A stretch of 64,000 nt of DNA from Actinostola sp. cb2023. Taxonomy: Eukaryota; Cnidaria; Anthozoa; Actiniaria; Actinostolidae. The notes under the pieces are model-generated. The model had not been told where the DNA came from, made no database searches, and was given only the letters and a program-made list of their open reading frames with translations. Location: NCBI GenBank assembly GCA_033675265.1, contig JAUJYZ010001545.1, forward strand, positions 269,501 through 333,500, given 5' to 3'. Below, in pieces: positions 34,701 to 45,501 of the stretch. A program made the position numbers and the translations under genes. Positions within the stretch are counted from its first letter, which is position 1. Each line of letters begins with the position of its first letter.

Positions 34701-35452
34701 CGTACTATAGGTTTCCCACTCATATGAAAATCTTAATGACTGCTCTATACTGTATTCTAAGTGCTACTGTATAGTAGCAGTATATTATGATACTTAAACT
34801 GCAGGGTAGAGTGGTAATCCCTGTGTCATGATGAAATAAAATAGCTTGGCAAGAGCTATTATACATGTAATGATTGTTGGCAAATTAACATTACAAACAC
34901 ATTGCTTATTAAAGTTACATGAAATAGTTGTCAGCGTGTATATACATGTGTATACAGTATTTCATTACCTCGTTGACTTTAAGGAGATCCAATGTGAGAT
35001 TGATGACTTCCTATAAAACAAGGTAACGCTACAATATGAGATAAAGCTTTATTGCCGGTTTACAAATGTATACTGTCAAAGTGTGTCAGGTACATGTAGC
35101 TTTATATCATTCTAAAGAAAAGAATTCCAAACCTCTAAATCTTTCTTGAGTTTATGAAGTTCTTCATTGTCGGGTTCAGAAGTTAGAGCAGCTTCGACCT
35201 ACGAATAAATGAACATCAGAAAGAAAGACAGGAAAATCTTGTAGACGCGAAATTCATGTCTAAACTACCGAAGTAAGAAGGTTCATTAAGGGTCTAAATT
35301 ACTCTCAAATAGCAAATTAAATGTCTTAAGCGAACATACATCAATCAAAGAAGATTTCTTATCATTCAAAGTCTATATTGTTATGGTATAAAGTGCTTTA
35401 CCTGATCAAGTTGTGCTCGGTATTGAGTTAAGTTTGTTTGAAGATCCGCCAT
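31746..35452 (-). CDS. SMNDC1 / SPF30 splicing factor, complete, ten exons
   Basis: SPF30 is a nuclear Tudor protein needed for spliceosome assembly; it bridges U2 snRNP and the U4/U6.U5 tri-snRNP and binds symmetric dimethylarginine on Sm proteins. Exons: 35402-35452, 35133-35198, 34969-35010, 34455-34531, 34195-34282, 33875-33993, 33720-33786, 33506-33568, 32554-32652, 31746-31826. They sum to 753 bp and encode 250 aa (human 238). All have AG/GT borders and compatible phases. The protein starts MADLQTNLTQYRAQLDQ, then VEAALTS and LKKDLE helices. The Tudor domain is about 64-108 (WKVGDECEAVW, FDYGNTE). A lysine-rich coiled segment follows at 148-191, then KKSIFASPE and GTCGIGDKPMT near the C terminus. 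Introns are 88-853 bp. Four MITEs lie in three of them (introns 3, 8 and 9). The exon 2 donor (gtttgg) is weak but the frame demands it. Confidence 0.95.
31882..32163. mobile_element. MITE in intron 9 of SMNDC1
   Basis: Arms of about 62 bp: ATACAGCTATTTCGAAAAAG...CTAAGCCCGAAATG, and the complement ending GAAATAGCTGTAT. The right arm has an extra 'caagatg' duplication. Confidence 0.88.
32681..32890. mobile_element. MITE family A, copy 2, in intron 8 of SMNDC1
   Basis: AGAGTTGTTTTCATATGAGT on the left and ACTCATATGAAAATGACTCT on the right give about 25-bp TIRs. It is the best-preserved of three copies. The interior has two 'tgattggttga' CCAAT-type motifs. Confidence 0.88.
32966..33345. mobile_element. 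TTAA-flanked MITE in intron 8 of SMNDC1
   Basis: TTAAAGTGCCTATGAAACGA on the left and TCGTTTCATAGGCACTTTAA on the right, 380 bp with TTAA at both tips and no ORF of note. Confidence 0.85.
34560..34746. mobile_element. MITE family A, copy 3, in intron 3 of SMNDC1
   Basis: AGAGTCATTTTGTATAAGTG on the left and CCCACTCATATGAAAAT plus 'atgactgctct' on the right. The interior ('gattttgcgcgctgtgattggttgaatag') matches copies 1 and 2. Confidence 0.83.
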
Positions 35453-35574
35453 GTTGAAATTTCTTGAGAAGAAGCATGGAAGCGAGGCTGATATACAACA
35501 CAGGGATCCCAAAATTGATGTGTGAAGATTTCTTATACATTTTTCTTATTTTCATTTAATTATTTAATTATCTT

Positions 35575-36026
35575 TTAAGAGGATATTTATTTCAACATCG
35601 CGTAATATCCGCCAAAAGCGCCAAAAACCAGCCCTATTGGACAGTTTGAATTTCGATCTTCGCTTTGGATTAACACTCTAATTTTATTTTAACCAAGCAC
35701 AAACTATTAAAAACAAAGTAAATTGTCTGCCTAAAGCTGTTTTAGCGTTGTACAAAACCATTTTCCTCCTTTTTGTGTCAAATTTGAGGTAATTCAGGGG
35801 AAAACATCAGCAATACTAGCAAATATACTAATCTAGCCCATGTGGACAGTTTTCAAATCAAATTTTCACTTTGGATTAACACTCTAATTTCACTTTTACC
35901 GTTCAAAAACCATCACAAATACCTTGAACTCTTTGCTAAAGCAGTTTTAGCCTTGTACAAAACGTATTCTCCATGCTATTGGTTTTTGGCGCTCAATACG
36001 CGCGTTCGTAAAAAATATCCTCTTAA
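35575..36026. mobile_element. TTAA-flanked non-autonomous element, copy 2
   Basis: 452 bp, TTAA at 35575-35578 and 36023-36026, highly similar to 8172-8623 along the whole length. It lies 122 bp upstream of the SMNDC1 start codon. Confidence 0.88.
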
Positions 36027-36136
36027 TAGAAAATCGGACGTGATTAGACAAAAAAGAAATGAAAAAGCCTAAAACCGACAAAAATCTGTTTGGAAAAAAA
36101 ACTAAGAAAGAAAGAAAGAATTGTCGATGTCAAAGA

Positions 36137-36314
36137 GGTTTGAACCAGGAGCCTTAGAACTCACTGCGTACGCGGCACCCCCCGGACACTAAAAAAGAAA
36201 ATTGAAATAAAATATTAAAAATGGGACGATTCTCCCGAGACATTCTGAGAAGCTGAGACATCGAATCGGTTTACGTAAAGGGTGAAGATTTCGGCCCCAC
36301 CCGCGCTATCCCGG
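36137..36314 (-). mobile_element. SINE-like sequence with a B-box motif
   Basis: On the minus strand GGTTCAAACC at 36137-36146 resembles an RNA polymerase III B box. It is preceded upstream by 'gatagcgcgggtggggccgaaatcttc', shared with a similar block at 59696-59829. No intact tRNA fold is visible; tRNA-derived origin is inference. Confidence 0.35.
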
Positions 36315-36749
36315 TGCTATATAAAACTAGGTCATAATCAAAAGGCCAGTGAGGGAGGGGATATCCGGCCCCTAAGCCAGTACTTCTGGATATCCTCTAT
36401 ATAAACTATGATTAGACCATTGCTCCATCTAGACACACATATTATATTAACGTGTGTTTGGCATAGTCTCATTCGGCGAAGTGCCATTGTAATGCTAATG
36501 ACCTGTCCCAAATCCTTAGGGAAGCGTAGAACCAATCTCTATTGCTGGTTTTCATTAGACGTCACTTCCGGTCTCGTGAGGAATTTTCATCAGCTGAATT
36601 GCACCTTTTCAATAGAATACTATCTGCTTGGTAGCACATGAAGGGCAGTGTTTGCCCGTCATTTGAAGCAAATAATGAGATTCAAGGAGTTTTAACAGCT
36701 GATTGAAAGCCAGCAATAACCAAGTTGTCAGCTCCGTAGGGAATATCTA
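36315..36749. other. No recognisable feature
   Basis: Unique sequence. Confidence 0.45.
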
Positions 36750-37098
36750 AAACTCGCAGCAATATAAAATTTGTATAAATTTCTTTATTACACAACTTGT
36801 AATCTTACAGTACAAATACGAGTACAAATATGACAGCGTATTACACGTTTTAGAATTCGGACACGTCAATTTTGCGCGCGCGCTCAGTTTGTTTCTTGTT
36901 TTGTCCGTCGCAAATAAAAAGAAAGAGAAAAAGACGTTTGTTTTTTGTTCATTTTGTTGTCGTTTAATAAACAATTTATGACACGGCTAATTGTGTAATA
37001 CGGCTGGATATTTTTACTCGTCTGTTTGTATTTTGACTCGCCTACGGCTCGTCAAAATACGGCACCGACTCGTAAAAATATCCAGCCGTATTACACAA
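36750..37098 (+). repeat. Dispersed 'TACGGCT' repeat, copy 3, ending in a foldback
   Basis: It shares 'gcgcgcgctcag', 'ttttgttgtcgt' and 'taaacaattta' with copies 1 and 2. The end is a 108-bp foldback: TTGTGTAATACGGCTGGATA at 36991 and TATCCAGCCGTATTACACAA ending 37098, with a 'ctcgcctacggctcg' core. Confidence 0.75.
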
Positions 37099-37626
37099 CT
37101 ACCCGTGTAATAACCTCTATATCTTATTTTCGCTGTAAGAGGCTCAAACTCAAATCCATTTGAAAGATATTTAGCTTAGATCACTTCGTACAAGACACAA
37201 CCTACTCAACCTTCAGGTGATGTCACCCAGAACGACTGAATTAAAGGAATCGGAACTGGAACAATTTTATAAACTGCGAAAACATCAAGCGAATTGAAGT
37301 TCTCGCGGGCTCCTGATTTCCAGGCGACGTTGTTACGTAGAGAAGGTTATACTTAATTAATCGTCGCAGGTGAGCGTACTCAGCTTGTGCTTCTGTTTAT
37401 ACAAATATCCAAGTAAAGATCCATCTTGATAAGAAGTGTGTTCTTGTGTTGTTTAGATATATTTGAACTCATTTGGTCGATATTCGACTCAACACGGATG
37501 TTTAGGTGTAGATATACACGGTGCAAATAGCGCGCAATATCTGCCGGTAATCGTACGAATGCAATATGTGTTCACCTCTGCATGTGTTGAATGTAATATT
37601 AGAGAAATATTAGAGATCGTATTCTA
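37099..37626. other. No recognisable feature
   Basis: Unique sequence. Confidence 0.45.
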
Positions 37627-37810
37627 CCACAGGCAGACAACAATTTCTTCTAAATAAAAAAATATATGTATGTGCGCGTCTTTTTTGGTGGGTCTGTTGT
37701 GGTAGAGTACGCGTAATAAGTATTATGTTGGGCTCCCTGTGTTTTACGCATGGAATCACATTTCCCTTGTGTTTACGTTCAACGCCTAAGAAGAAATGGC
37801 TGGGCTGCCG
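37627..37810. mobile_element. Diverged CCACAGGCAG foldback
   Basis: CCACAGGCAGACAACAATTTCTTC on the left and 'gaagaaatggctgggctgccg' on the right. The inside holds 'gcgtcttttttggtgggtctgttgtggtagag' and 'tgttgggctccctgtg'. It is a worn relative of 30526-30813. Confidence 0.65.
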
Positions 37811-38029
37811 TTGATTGTACTTCCAGTACATTAGTCCAGAATGTAAAGGTGGACACAGGTCTACAGTTTTATCACCAGCAATATTACCTCGTCAACTTAA
37901 TGCACTCAAAATATTCTCCTCGATCGCTGCAGGTGATTACTCACTTTTAACATCTGGGATTCCTGTATCGTCGTTAGCAGAGGAGAAGAGGAAACTAACT
38001 AACATAGAGGCTGATTCTAAGGGTTGGGA

Positions 38030-41000
38030 GGGTGCATACATGGGTGCGCATGGTAAATACGGACGTGCAGGGTATATAACGGTGCGCAAATGAAATGGTG
38101 TGCAGGATGTACTAGGGTTGCAGAGAGTGTACAAATGTGCGCAGTGTAAATAATGGTGCGTAAGTATCCAATTGTGTGCTGATCAACGGTATACAAGGGT
38201 GCGCAGTGTGTATAATTATGTGCAAGTAAACAAAATTTACAAGGGTGCACAGGGGTGTACAGGGTGCATAAGAGTGCGCAGGGTATACAAGGGTGCGCAA
38301 GTATTAGACTGTGTTTGTGCATTGTGTATAATAGTGTGTATGTAAATAAAGTGTGTACAAGGGGTACGTGAGTGTGCAGGGTATAAAAGGGTGCGCATGG
38401 TAAACAATGGTGCGTAAGTATACAATTGTGTGCATGATAGATGGTACGTGTGCAGGGTATAAAAGGGTGCGCAGTGTCAAGAATGGTGCGCAAATTATAA
38501 AGGATGTGCAATGCGTACATGAGTGTGCAGGGTTTACAAGGGGTGCGCAGTGTGTGTAATGGTGCGTAAGTTCTAAAGGGTGTGCAATGCGTACATGAGT
38601 GTGCAGGGTATACAAGGGTGCGCAGTGTGTACAATGGTGCGCAAGTCCAAAAGGGTGTACAATGCGTACGTGAGTGTGCGTATACAAGGGTGCGCAGTGT
38701 GTACAATGGTGCGTAAGTTCAAAAGGGTGTACAATGCGTACGTGAGTGTGCAGGGTATACAAGGCTGCGCAGTGTGTACAATGGTGCGTAAGTTCTAAAG
38801 GGTGTACAATGCGTACATGAATGTGCAGGGTATACAAGGGTGCGCAGTGTGTATAATGGTGCGTATGTTCTAAAGGGTGTACAATGCGTACGTGAGTGTG
38901 CAGGTATACAAGGGTGCGCAGTGTGTATAATGGTGCGTAAGTTCTAAAGGGTGTACAATGCGTACGTGAGTGTGCAGGGGTATACAAGGGTGCGCAGTGT
39001 GTACAATGGTGCGTAGGTTCTAAAGGGTGTACAATGCGTACGTGAGTGTGTGCAGTGTATACAAGGGTGCGCAGTGTGTATAATGGTGCGTAAGTTATAA
39101 AGGGTGTGCAATGCGTACGTGAGTGTGCAGGGTATACAAGGGTGCGCAGTGTGTATAATGGTGCGTAAGTTATAAAGGGTGTACAATGCGTACGTGAGTG
39201 TGCAGTGTATACAAGGGTGCGCAGTGTGTACAATGGTGCGTAGAGTATAAAGGGTGCGCAATGCGTATAATTATGTGCAAGTAGGGTATAGTCCACAAGG
39301 GTGCGGGTGTGTGTACAATGGTGCGTAAAATAAAGGGTGTACAATGCGTACGTGAGTGTGCAGTGTATACAAGGGTGCGCAGTGTGTACAATGGTGCGTA
39401 AGGTTCTAAAGGGTGTGCAATGCGTACGTGAGTGTGCAGGGTATACAAGGGTGCGCAGTGTGTACAATGGTGCGTAGGTTCTAAGGGTGTACAATGCGTA
39501 CAATGAGTGTGCAGGGTATACAAGGGTGCGCAGTGTGTGTAGGGTGTGCAATGTGCGTGAGTGTGCAGAGTATACAAGGGTGTGAGCAAGGGTTCACAGG
39601 GGGTGTACAGGGTGTATAAGCGTGTGTAGGGTAAGTAAGGGTGCGCAGGTATGCAACTATGTGCATATATGGTGTGCAGGTAGACAGGGTATACAAGGGT
39701 GCGCAGTGTGTATAATAGTGTGCAAGTAAATAAAGTGTACAAGGGTGTACAGGGATGTACAGGGTGTATATAAGCGTGTGCAGGGTAAGTAAAGGTGCGC
39801 AGGTATGCAACTATGTGCAGATACATGGGTAGACAGGGTATACAAGGGTGCGCAGTGTGTATAATGGTGTGCACGTAAATAAAGTGTACAAGGGTGTACA
39901 AGGGTGTACAGGGTGTATAAGCGTGTGCAGGGTAAGTAAGGGTGCTCGCAGGTATGCAACTATGTGCATATACATGGGTAAACAGGGTATACAAGGGGTG
40001 CGCAGTGTGTGTATATGGTGTGCAGTAAATAAAGGGTGTACAGGGTGTACGTGGGTGTACAGGTATATAAGGGTGTGCAGATACGTGTGTATAATGGTAT
40101 AGTAAGGGTGCTCGCAGGTATGCAACTATGTGCATATATACATGGTAAACAGGGTATACAAGGGTGCGCAGTGTGTATATAATAATGTGTGTGCAGTAAT
40201 GGGTATACAGGGTGTACGTGGGTGTGCAGTGTGATGTGCAGTGTGTATAATGGTGTGCAGGGTAAGTAAGGGTGTGTCGCAGTGGTATATTAATACTATG
40301 TGCATATACATGGGTAGACAGGGTATACAAGGGTGCGCAGTGTGTATATTATAATGGTGTGCAGTAAAATAAAGGGTGTACAAGGGTGTACAGGGGTGTG
40401 CAGTGTGTATTAAAATGTGTGCAGGTACAATGGTAACAGGGTATGCAAGGGTATGCAGTGTGTATATAATAATGGTGGGTAGATACAGGGTATACAAGGG
40501 TGCGCAGTGTGTATAATAGTGTGTATATATTAATATAGTGTGTGCAAATACATGGGTATACAAGGGTGTACAAGGGTGTACAGTGTGGTATTAATAAAGG
40601 GTGTGCAGATACATGGGTATGCAGGGTATACAAGGGTGCGCAGTGTGTATATTAACTAAGGGTGTGCATATACATGGGTATACAGGGTATACAAGGGTGC
40701 GCAGTGTGTATATAATAGTGTGCATAATAGTGTGCATGTACATAAAGTGTACAGGGTATACAAGGGTGTGCAGTGTGTATATTAATAATGGTGTGTAAGA
40801 TACATGGGTATACAGGGTATACAAGGGTGTGCAGTGTGTATATTATGTGTGTGCAGATACATGGGTATACAGGGTATACAAGGGGTGCGCAGTGTGTATA
40901 ATAATGGTGTGCAGATACATGGGTATAAAGGGTGTACAAGGGTGTGCAGTGTGTGTATGGATGTGGTGTGCAGTATACAAGGGTGTGCAGGGTGTAAGGG

Positions 41001-42165
41001 TGCTCGCGGTATATTAAAATGGTGTGCAGATACATGGGTACACAGGGTATACAAGGGTGCGCAGTGTGTATAATAGTGTGCATGTAGATACATGGGTGTA
41101 CAAGGGTGTACAGGGTGTGCAGTGTGTATATTAAAATGGTGTGCAGGGTGGGTATAAGGGTGCAAGGGCAGTGTATATTAATAATGGTGTGCATATACAT
41201 GGGTAGACAGGGTATACAAGGGTGCGCAGTGTGTATAATAGTGTAATGGTGTGCAGATACATGGGTATACAGGGTGTACAAGGGTGTGCAGTGGTATATT
41301 ATAGGGTGTGCAGATACGTGTGTAGGGTAAGTAAGGGTGCTCGCAGTGTGTATTAATACTATGTGCATATACATGGCTAGACAGGGTATACAAGGGTGCG
41401 CAGTGTGTATAATAGTGTGCATGTAAATAAAGTGTACAAAGTTGTACAAGGGTGTACAGTGTGTATATATAAGCGTGTGCAGGGTACATGGGTAAGGGTA
41501 CAAGGGTGTGCAGTGTGTATATGCAACTATGTGCATATACATGGGTACACAGGGTATACAAGGGTGCGCAGTGTGTATAATAGTGTGCATGTAATTAAAG
41601 TGTACAAGGGTGTACAGGGTGTATAAGCGTGTGCAGGGTAGTACAGGGTGCTCGCAGTGGTATATTAATAATATGTGCATATACATGGGTAGACAGGGTA
41701 TACAAGGGTGCGCAGTGTGTATAATAAGTGTGCAGATACATGGGTATAAAGTGTACAAGGGTGTACAGTGGATGTATAGTGGGTGTATACAGGGTGTGCA
41801 GGGTAGTAAGGGTGCTCGCAGTGGTATATTAATACTATGTGCAGATACATGGGTAGACAGGGTATACAAGGGTGCGCAGTGTGTATAATAGTGTGCATAA
41901 TAGTGTGCATGTAAATAAAGTGTACACAGGGTGTACAGGGATGTACAGTGGATGTATAAGCGTGTGCAGGTAAGTAAGGGTGCTCGCAGGTATGCAACTA
42001 TGTGCATATACATGGCTATACAGGGTATACAAGGGTGTGCAGTGTGTATAATAGTGTGCATGTAAATAAAGTGTACAAAGGTGTACAGGGATGTACAGGG
42101 TATATATAAGCGTGTGCAGGGTATGTAAGGGTGCGCGCAAATGTGCGCAGTGTCTATGTGCAGAG
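38030..42165. repeat. 4.1-kb GTGCGCAG / GTATACAAGG tandem array
   Basis: The basic unit is about 75 bp, clearest from 38500 to 39530 (gtgcagggtatacaagggtg, cgcagtgtgtacaatggtgc, gtaagttctaaagggtgtac, aatgcgtacgtga). From 39550 on, a higher-order unit of about 150 bp appears, containing 'acatgggtagacagggtata' and 'gggtgctcgcaggtatgcaa'. All units have the same orientation. Long minus-strand open frames (up to 469 codons, rich in CTHCTPLYTL) exist because the unit is a multiple of 3 and stop-poor. I do not call a gene. Confidence 0.95.
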
Positions 42166-43405
42166 CGCATTTAAAAACTTGGGGTATTTCTGGGTGCTAC
42201 AGTCTGCATTGTAATAATGGTTAGGCAGTTTTGTATGCAGTGGCAAAGTGTGTTTGGCCTTATATAGGGTGTTCATTCTTCTCGTTCTTTGTGTTCAATG
42301 TCTAACGGCTCTGCTAGTCTGCAACAACAAGAAACCTCCAAATTTTGTGCAAGTTAACAGGGTATACATGGCGTATTGGGTACGCATTATGTACAAAGGT
42401 GCGCAGTGTGTATGTTTCGCAATTTAAAAAGGGTGTGCAATGCATACACGAGCCAGTGTGCAGGATGTACAAGGGGCAAGATTCCAGGGTGTGTAGTATA
42501 CGAGTGTGCAGGTTATACAGGGGCGTACAAGGTATACAAGGCTGTGCAGTATGTACAAGGGTGTGCATTATGTCGAGCTAGTGTGTAGTATGTACAAGGG
42601 TGCGCAAGTTTCAAGGGTGTGTCACGCGAATACGAGTGTGAACTCTGCTGCAATATTCTGCAGTAAAGCAATTCGCTAAGGGTGAAGGCATGCCGTTATA
42701 TATAATACATAGTCAAGTGGTATTCAACAAACTTTTTTATTAATCAAATAAACTCAATCTTACAATGTAAAATCCCTTAAATAATTGCGCGTACGCAAGA
42801 GAGCCGTCAGCTATATGTACCTCGGTACAGTGAAACTCCAATATAACAATGTGCTAATGGTTGCGAGAGAAATGTGTTCATGCCAGGCTACGTAACGCAA
42901 GGTCATCACTTCGTGTTATACGTACTTTGTGCTGGTTATGGTTAGTGTTACGTTACGTGGTTACGTGTTAAAGACCGCATAACCTTACGTGACAACCTTG
43001 AATTCCGCACCCTGAAGCATACAATAAAAAGGGTTGTCGACTTTTAACTGGGAAAAGGATTGCATGTCCACTGTACCAAGAGACTTTAAAATCGTTTAGC
43101 AATTTAACAACGTACGTTCTAAACAGGAACAGTCAATAGAGTAGATTACAGAAACCACGCAACTGTTTTAGAGTCATTGTTCATTAAGTTCCTGTAATCT
43201 TCATTTGTTGCGGATGGATTCTAATCACTCTATAGACCTTTCTAGATATTATATTGTAAAATATCAAGGCTACAATATTGCATGGCGGTCGATCTTCTGG
43301 TGTTGTAGAATGCAGGCTCTCAGTTCAAAGATGTTAAAAACACCTGAAACATACAAGGAATTCATGAGAACCTGGAGTGAAACACGTTAGATTTAGGGGC
43401 GACGG
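42166..43405. other. Array flank with degenerate units
   Basis: Degenerate GTGTGCAG units continue at about 42355-42640 after 190 bp of unique sequence. The rest shows no gene. A 61-codon frame near 43205 opens on a non-ATG codon and matches nothing. Confidence 0.5.
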
Positions 43406-43550
43406 TAGAGTGCATTTTAGAAAAGCTTGAAAACTAAATAACTAATTACTACTAAATAGCACTAATCAATAGAAAACAATAGAAATATCACTAGATATTT
43501 AGTACTATTTAAAATTAGTACTATTTCACGCTTTTCTAAATTGCACTCTA
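43406..43550. mobile_element. GAGTGCAATTTAG MITE, complete copy
   Basis: TAGAGTGCATTTTAGAAAAG on the left and CTTTTCTAAATTGCACTCTA on the right, 145 bp including TA at both tips. It is the reference for interpreting the nested pair at 13060-13346. Confidence 0.9.
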
Positions 43551-44372
43551 CTATCAACATGTGTACTATTAATATTAGCAAGTGAACTTTCATCTGGTGA
43601 ATTGTAATCGTGCTTCCAGGTTTTTTGTTTCCAGTTTATCGTCATTGATTACAGCTTACGTACAACGAGATCTCCGATAAAGCACGTAAATAGTATAGTA
43701 TATGAAAGAGTATAGTATGATTATGAACTTAGCTTTATATTCCGTCGAGATACGAAGACAAACAGCTAGCAGTTGAACGGTGCGTGTGCCAGGTGCGCGA
43801 CAACAATCGGAACTTTGAACGGTCTGATGGCTCACTGAACAACTGGATAATGAGGAGTGCTACTGATGGTTCGTTTACGGCATCTACTTGGCAAAGGCTC
43901 CCCCCGTTCATTGCTTATTCATGGAGATGATAGCACTGATAGGTCATAGCTACGTAGCGCAACATCGGCTCCAACATGTCTGCATGGTAAACGCGTAGTA
44001 CACTTGTTGGTGCTGAAACGACAGCAAATAATACGTTGTTAAAGTAAATCGGGCGACAAAATCATGCGACTTGTCGCGCAACATCGCTGTGTTGTAAGCT
44101 GTACAGCGCCGTTGCGCGTATCACCACCGAAGTGCAACAATTTGTTGTAATCAAAGAAGAGTGTACTTTGTAGGTGTACATGGTTGTGCTCTCCGGCGTG
44201 TAGTAATATACGCAATACCGCTGTACAGCTTGTAACGCAGCAATGTTGTACGATAAGTTGCACGATTTCGTAAACGATACAATATTCTTTATCCTTTTAG
44301 AGCGTTTTAAAAACAGTGGTCGCAAACATCTGAAACGAGCAAAGTACAACGTTAGTAAAACCTGAAAATAAG
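43551..44372. other. No recognisable feature
   Basis: Unique sequence. Confidence 0.45.
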
Positions 44373-44506
44373 GCTCGGTTTACACTGGTGAAATCTGCAC
44401 AAGCATCGTTGCGATACGCGAGCGCAAAGGCGCAATAAAACCAACCACTGTGTTCGTGTATCGCATCAATGCTCGTGCATGCTTATTTCACTAGTGTAAA
44501 CCGGGT
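44373..44506. mobile_element. GGTTTACACT hairpin MITE
   Basis: CGGTTTACACTGGTGAAAT on the left and ATTTCACTAGTGTAAACCG on the right, with inner 'gcacaagcat' and 'gcgatac' blocks also inverted. Confidence 0.82.
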
Positions 44507-44700
44507 CTAAAGCGTTAGATTACTAAGAAATCAACGTTGAAAACTACTGAAATGAGAAACAAGTCTTCGTTAGTAAAACCTGAAAAGGAAAACACGTTAG
44601 TGTTGAAAACAACTAAAAGAGAAAAGGAAGAGCCTGTTAGTAGTGCCTGAAAACAAATGTAGAATACAAATACTAAACCCATGAAACATTACTTGATTAA

Positions 44701-44803
44701 TAATATTCGTGAAAAAAAATCCTAGATTCTGATTGGCTAAGAGCAGTGCAATCACAAGGTGATTTGCACTGCGGTGAAACTACAATTTTTTTCACGAATA
44801 TTA
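44701..44803. mobile_element. TAATATTCGTGAAAAA hairpin MITE
   Basis: TAATATTCGTGAAAAAAA on the left and TTTTTTTCACGAATATTA on the right, 103 bp, with a second inverted pair GCAGTGCAATCAC / GTGATTTGCACTGC at the centre. Confidence 0.85.
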
Positions 44804-44817
44804 CTAATGGTATTCAA

Positions 44818-44941
44818 ATGGTTTCGAGAGTAATTTAGGACTGATTAAGTTGAACGAGTGTGTTTTCAAAAAGCCCAAAATGCCGGACATTTTTGAAAAA
44901 AACTCTCGTTCAAATTAATTCCAAATTGCACTCGAAACCAT
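44818..44941. mobile_element. ATGGTTTCGAG hairpin MITE
   Basis: ATGGTTTCGAG...TTGAACGAG and the inverted CTCGTTCAA...CTCGAAACCAT, 124 bp, separated by 14 bp from the preceding hairpin. Confidence 0.8.
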
Positions 44942-45200
44942 ACGATTACCTCTACAAATCAGAAAGAAATCGTTATGCCACAGTTCAGTTGATTCATGAG
45001 TTTAATATTTGGACTCTACGAAGTTAGTAAATAAAAAACAAAGTACATCAAATGTGCAAATGTAAAGCCGAGCACGTATCAAATGAGCGTCGTGACCACG
45101 TTGACAAATGGAATAAAAAATCCTCAATAAAACTCGGAGCCGGAAGTACAGTAAGAAATCATGATCTACAACAGAACTATGGTGCACACACATTCACACA

Positions 45201-45501
45201 CATTGCCGAAAACACAGCAACTATATTACAGTTATAGATAAAGACTAATAGCGACCCCAATGGTCTCGGGACCAGTTGCCGGAAATACATGCCTAGTTTG
45301 TACTAAAACATTGCCGAAAACACAGAAACTATATTACAGCTAGATAAAGACTAATAGCGAACCAACGGGACCCCGGAAATACATGTTTGTACTAAAACAT
45401 TGCCGAAAACACAGCAACTATATTATAGCTAGATAAAGACTAATAGCGACCCCAATGGTCTCGGGGACCGATTGCCGGAAATACATGCCTAGTTTGTACT
45501 A
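45201..45501. repeat. Three tandem units of about 100 bp
   Basis: Units start 'cattgccgaaaacacag' at 45201, 45309 and 45398. They contain 'agataaagactaatagcgacc' and end 'tgtactaaaa'. The middle unit has lost about 20 bp. Confidence 0.9.

Noticed and set aside
38304..42061. Minus-strand frames of 386-469 codons in the 75-bp array
   Set aside because: Low-complexity Tyr/Thr/His/Cys repeats, no domain, frame switches between units, and several frames open at once.
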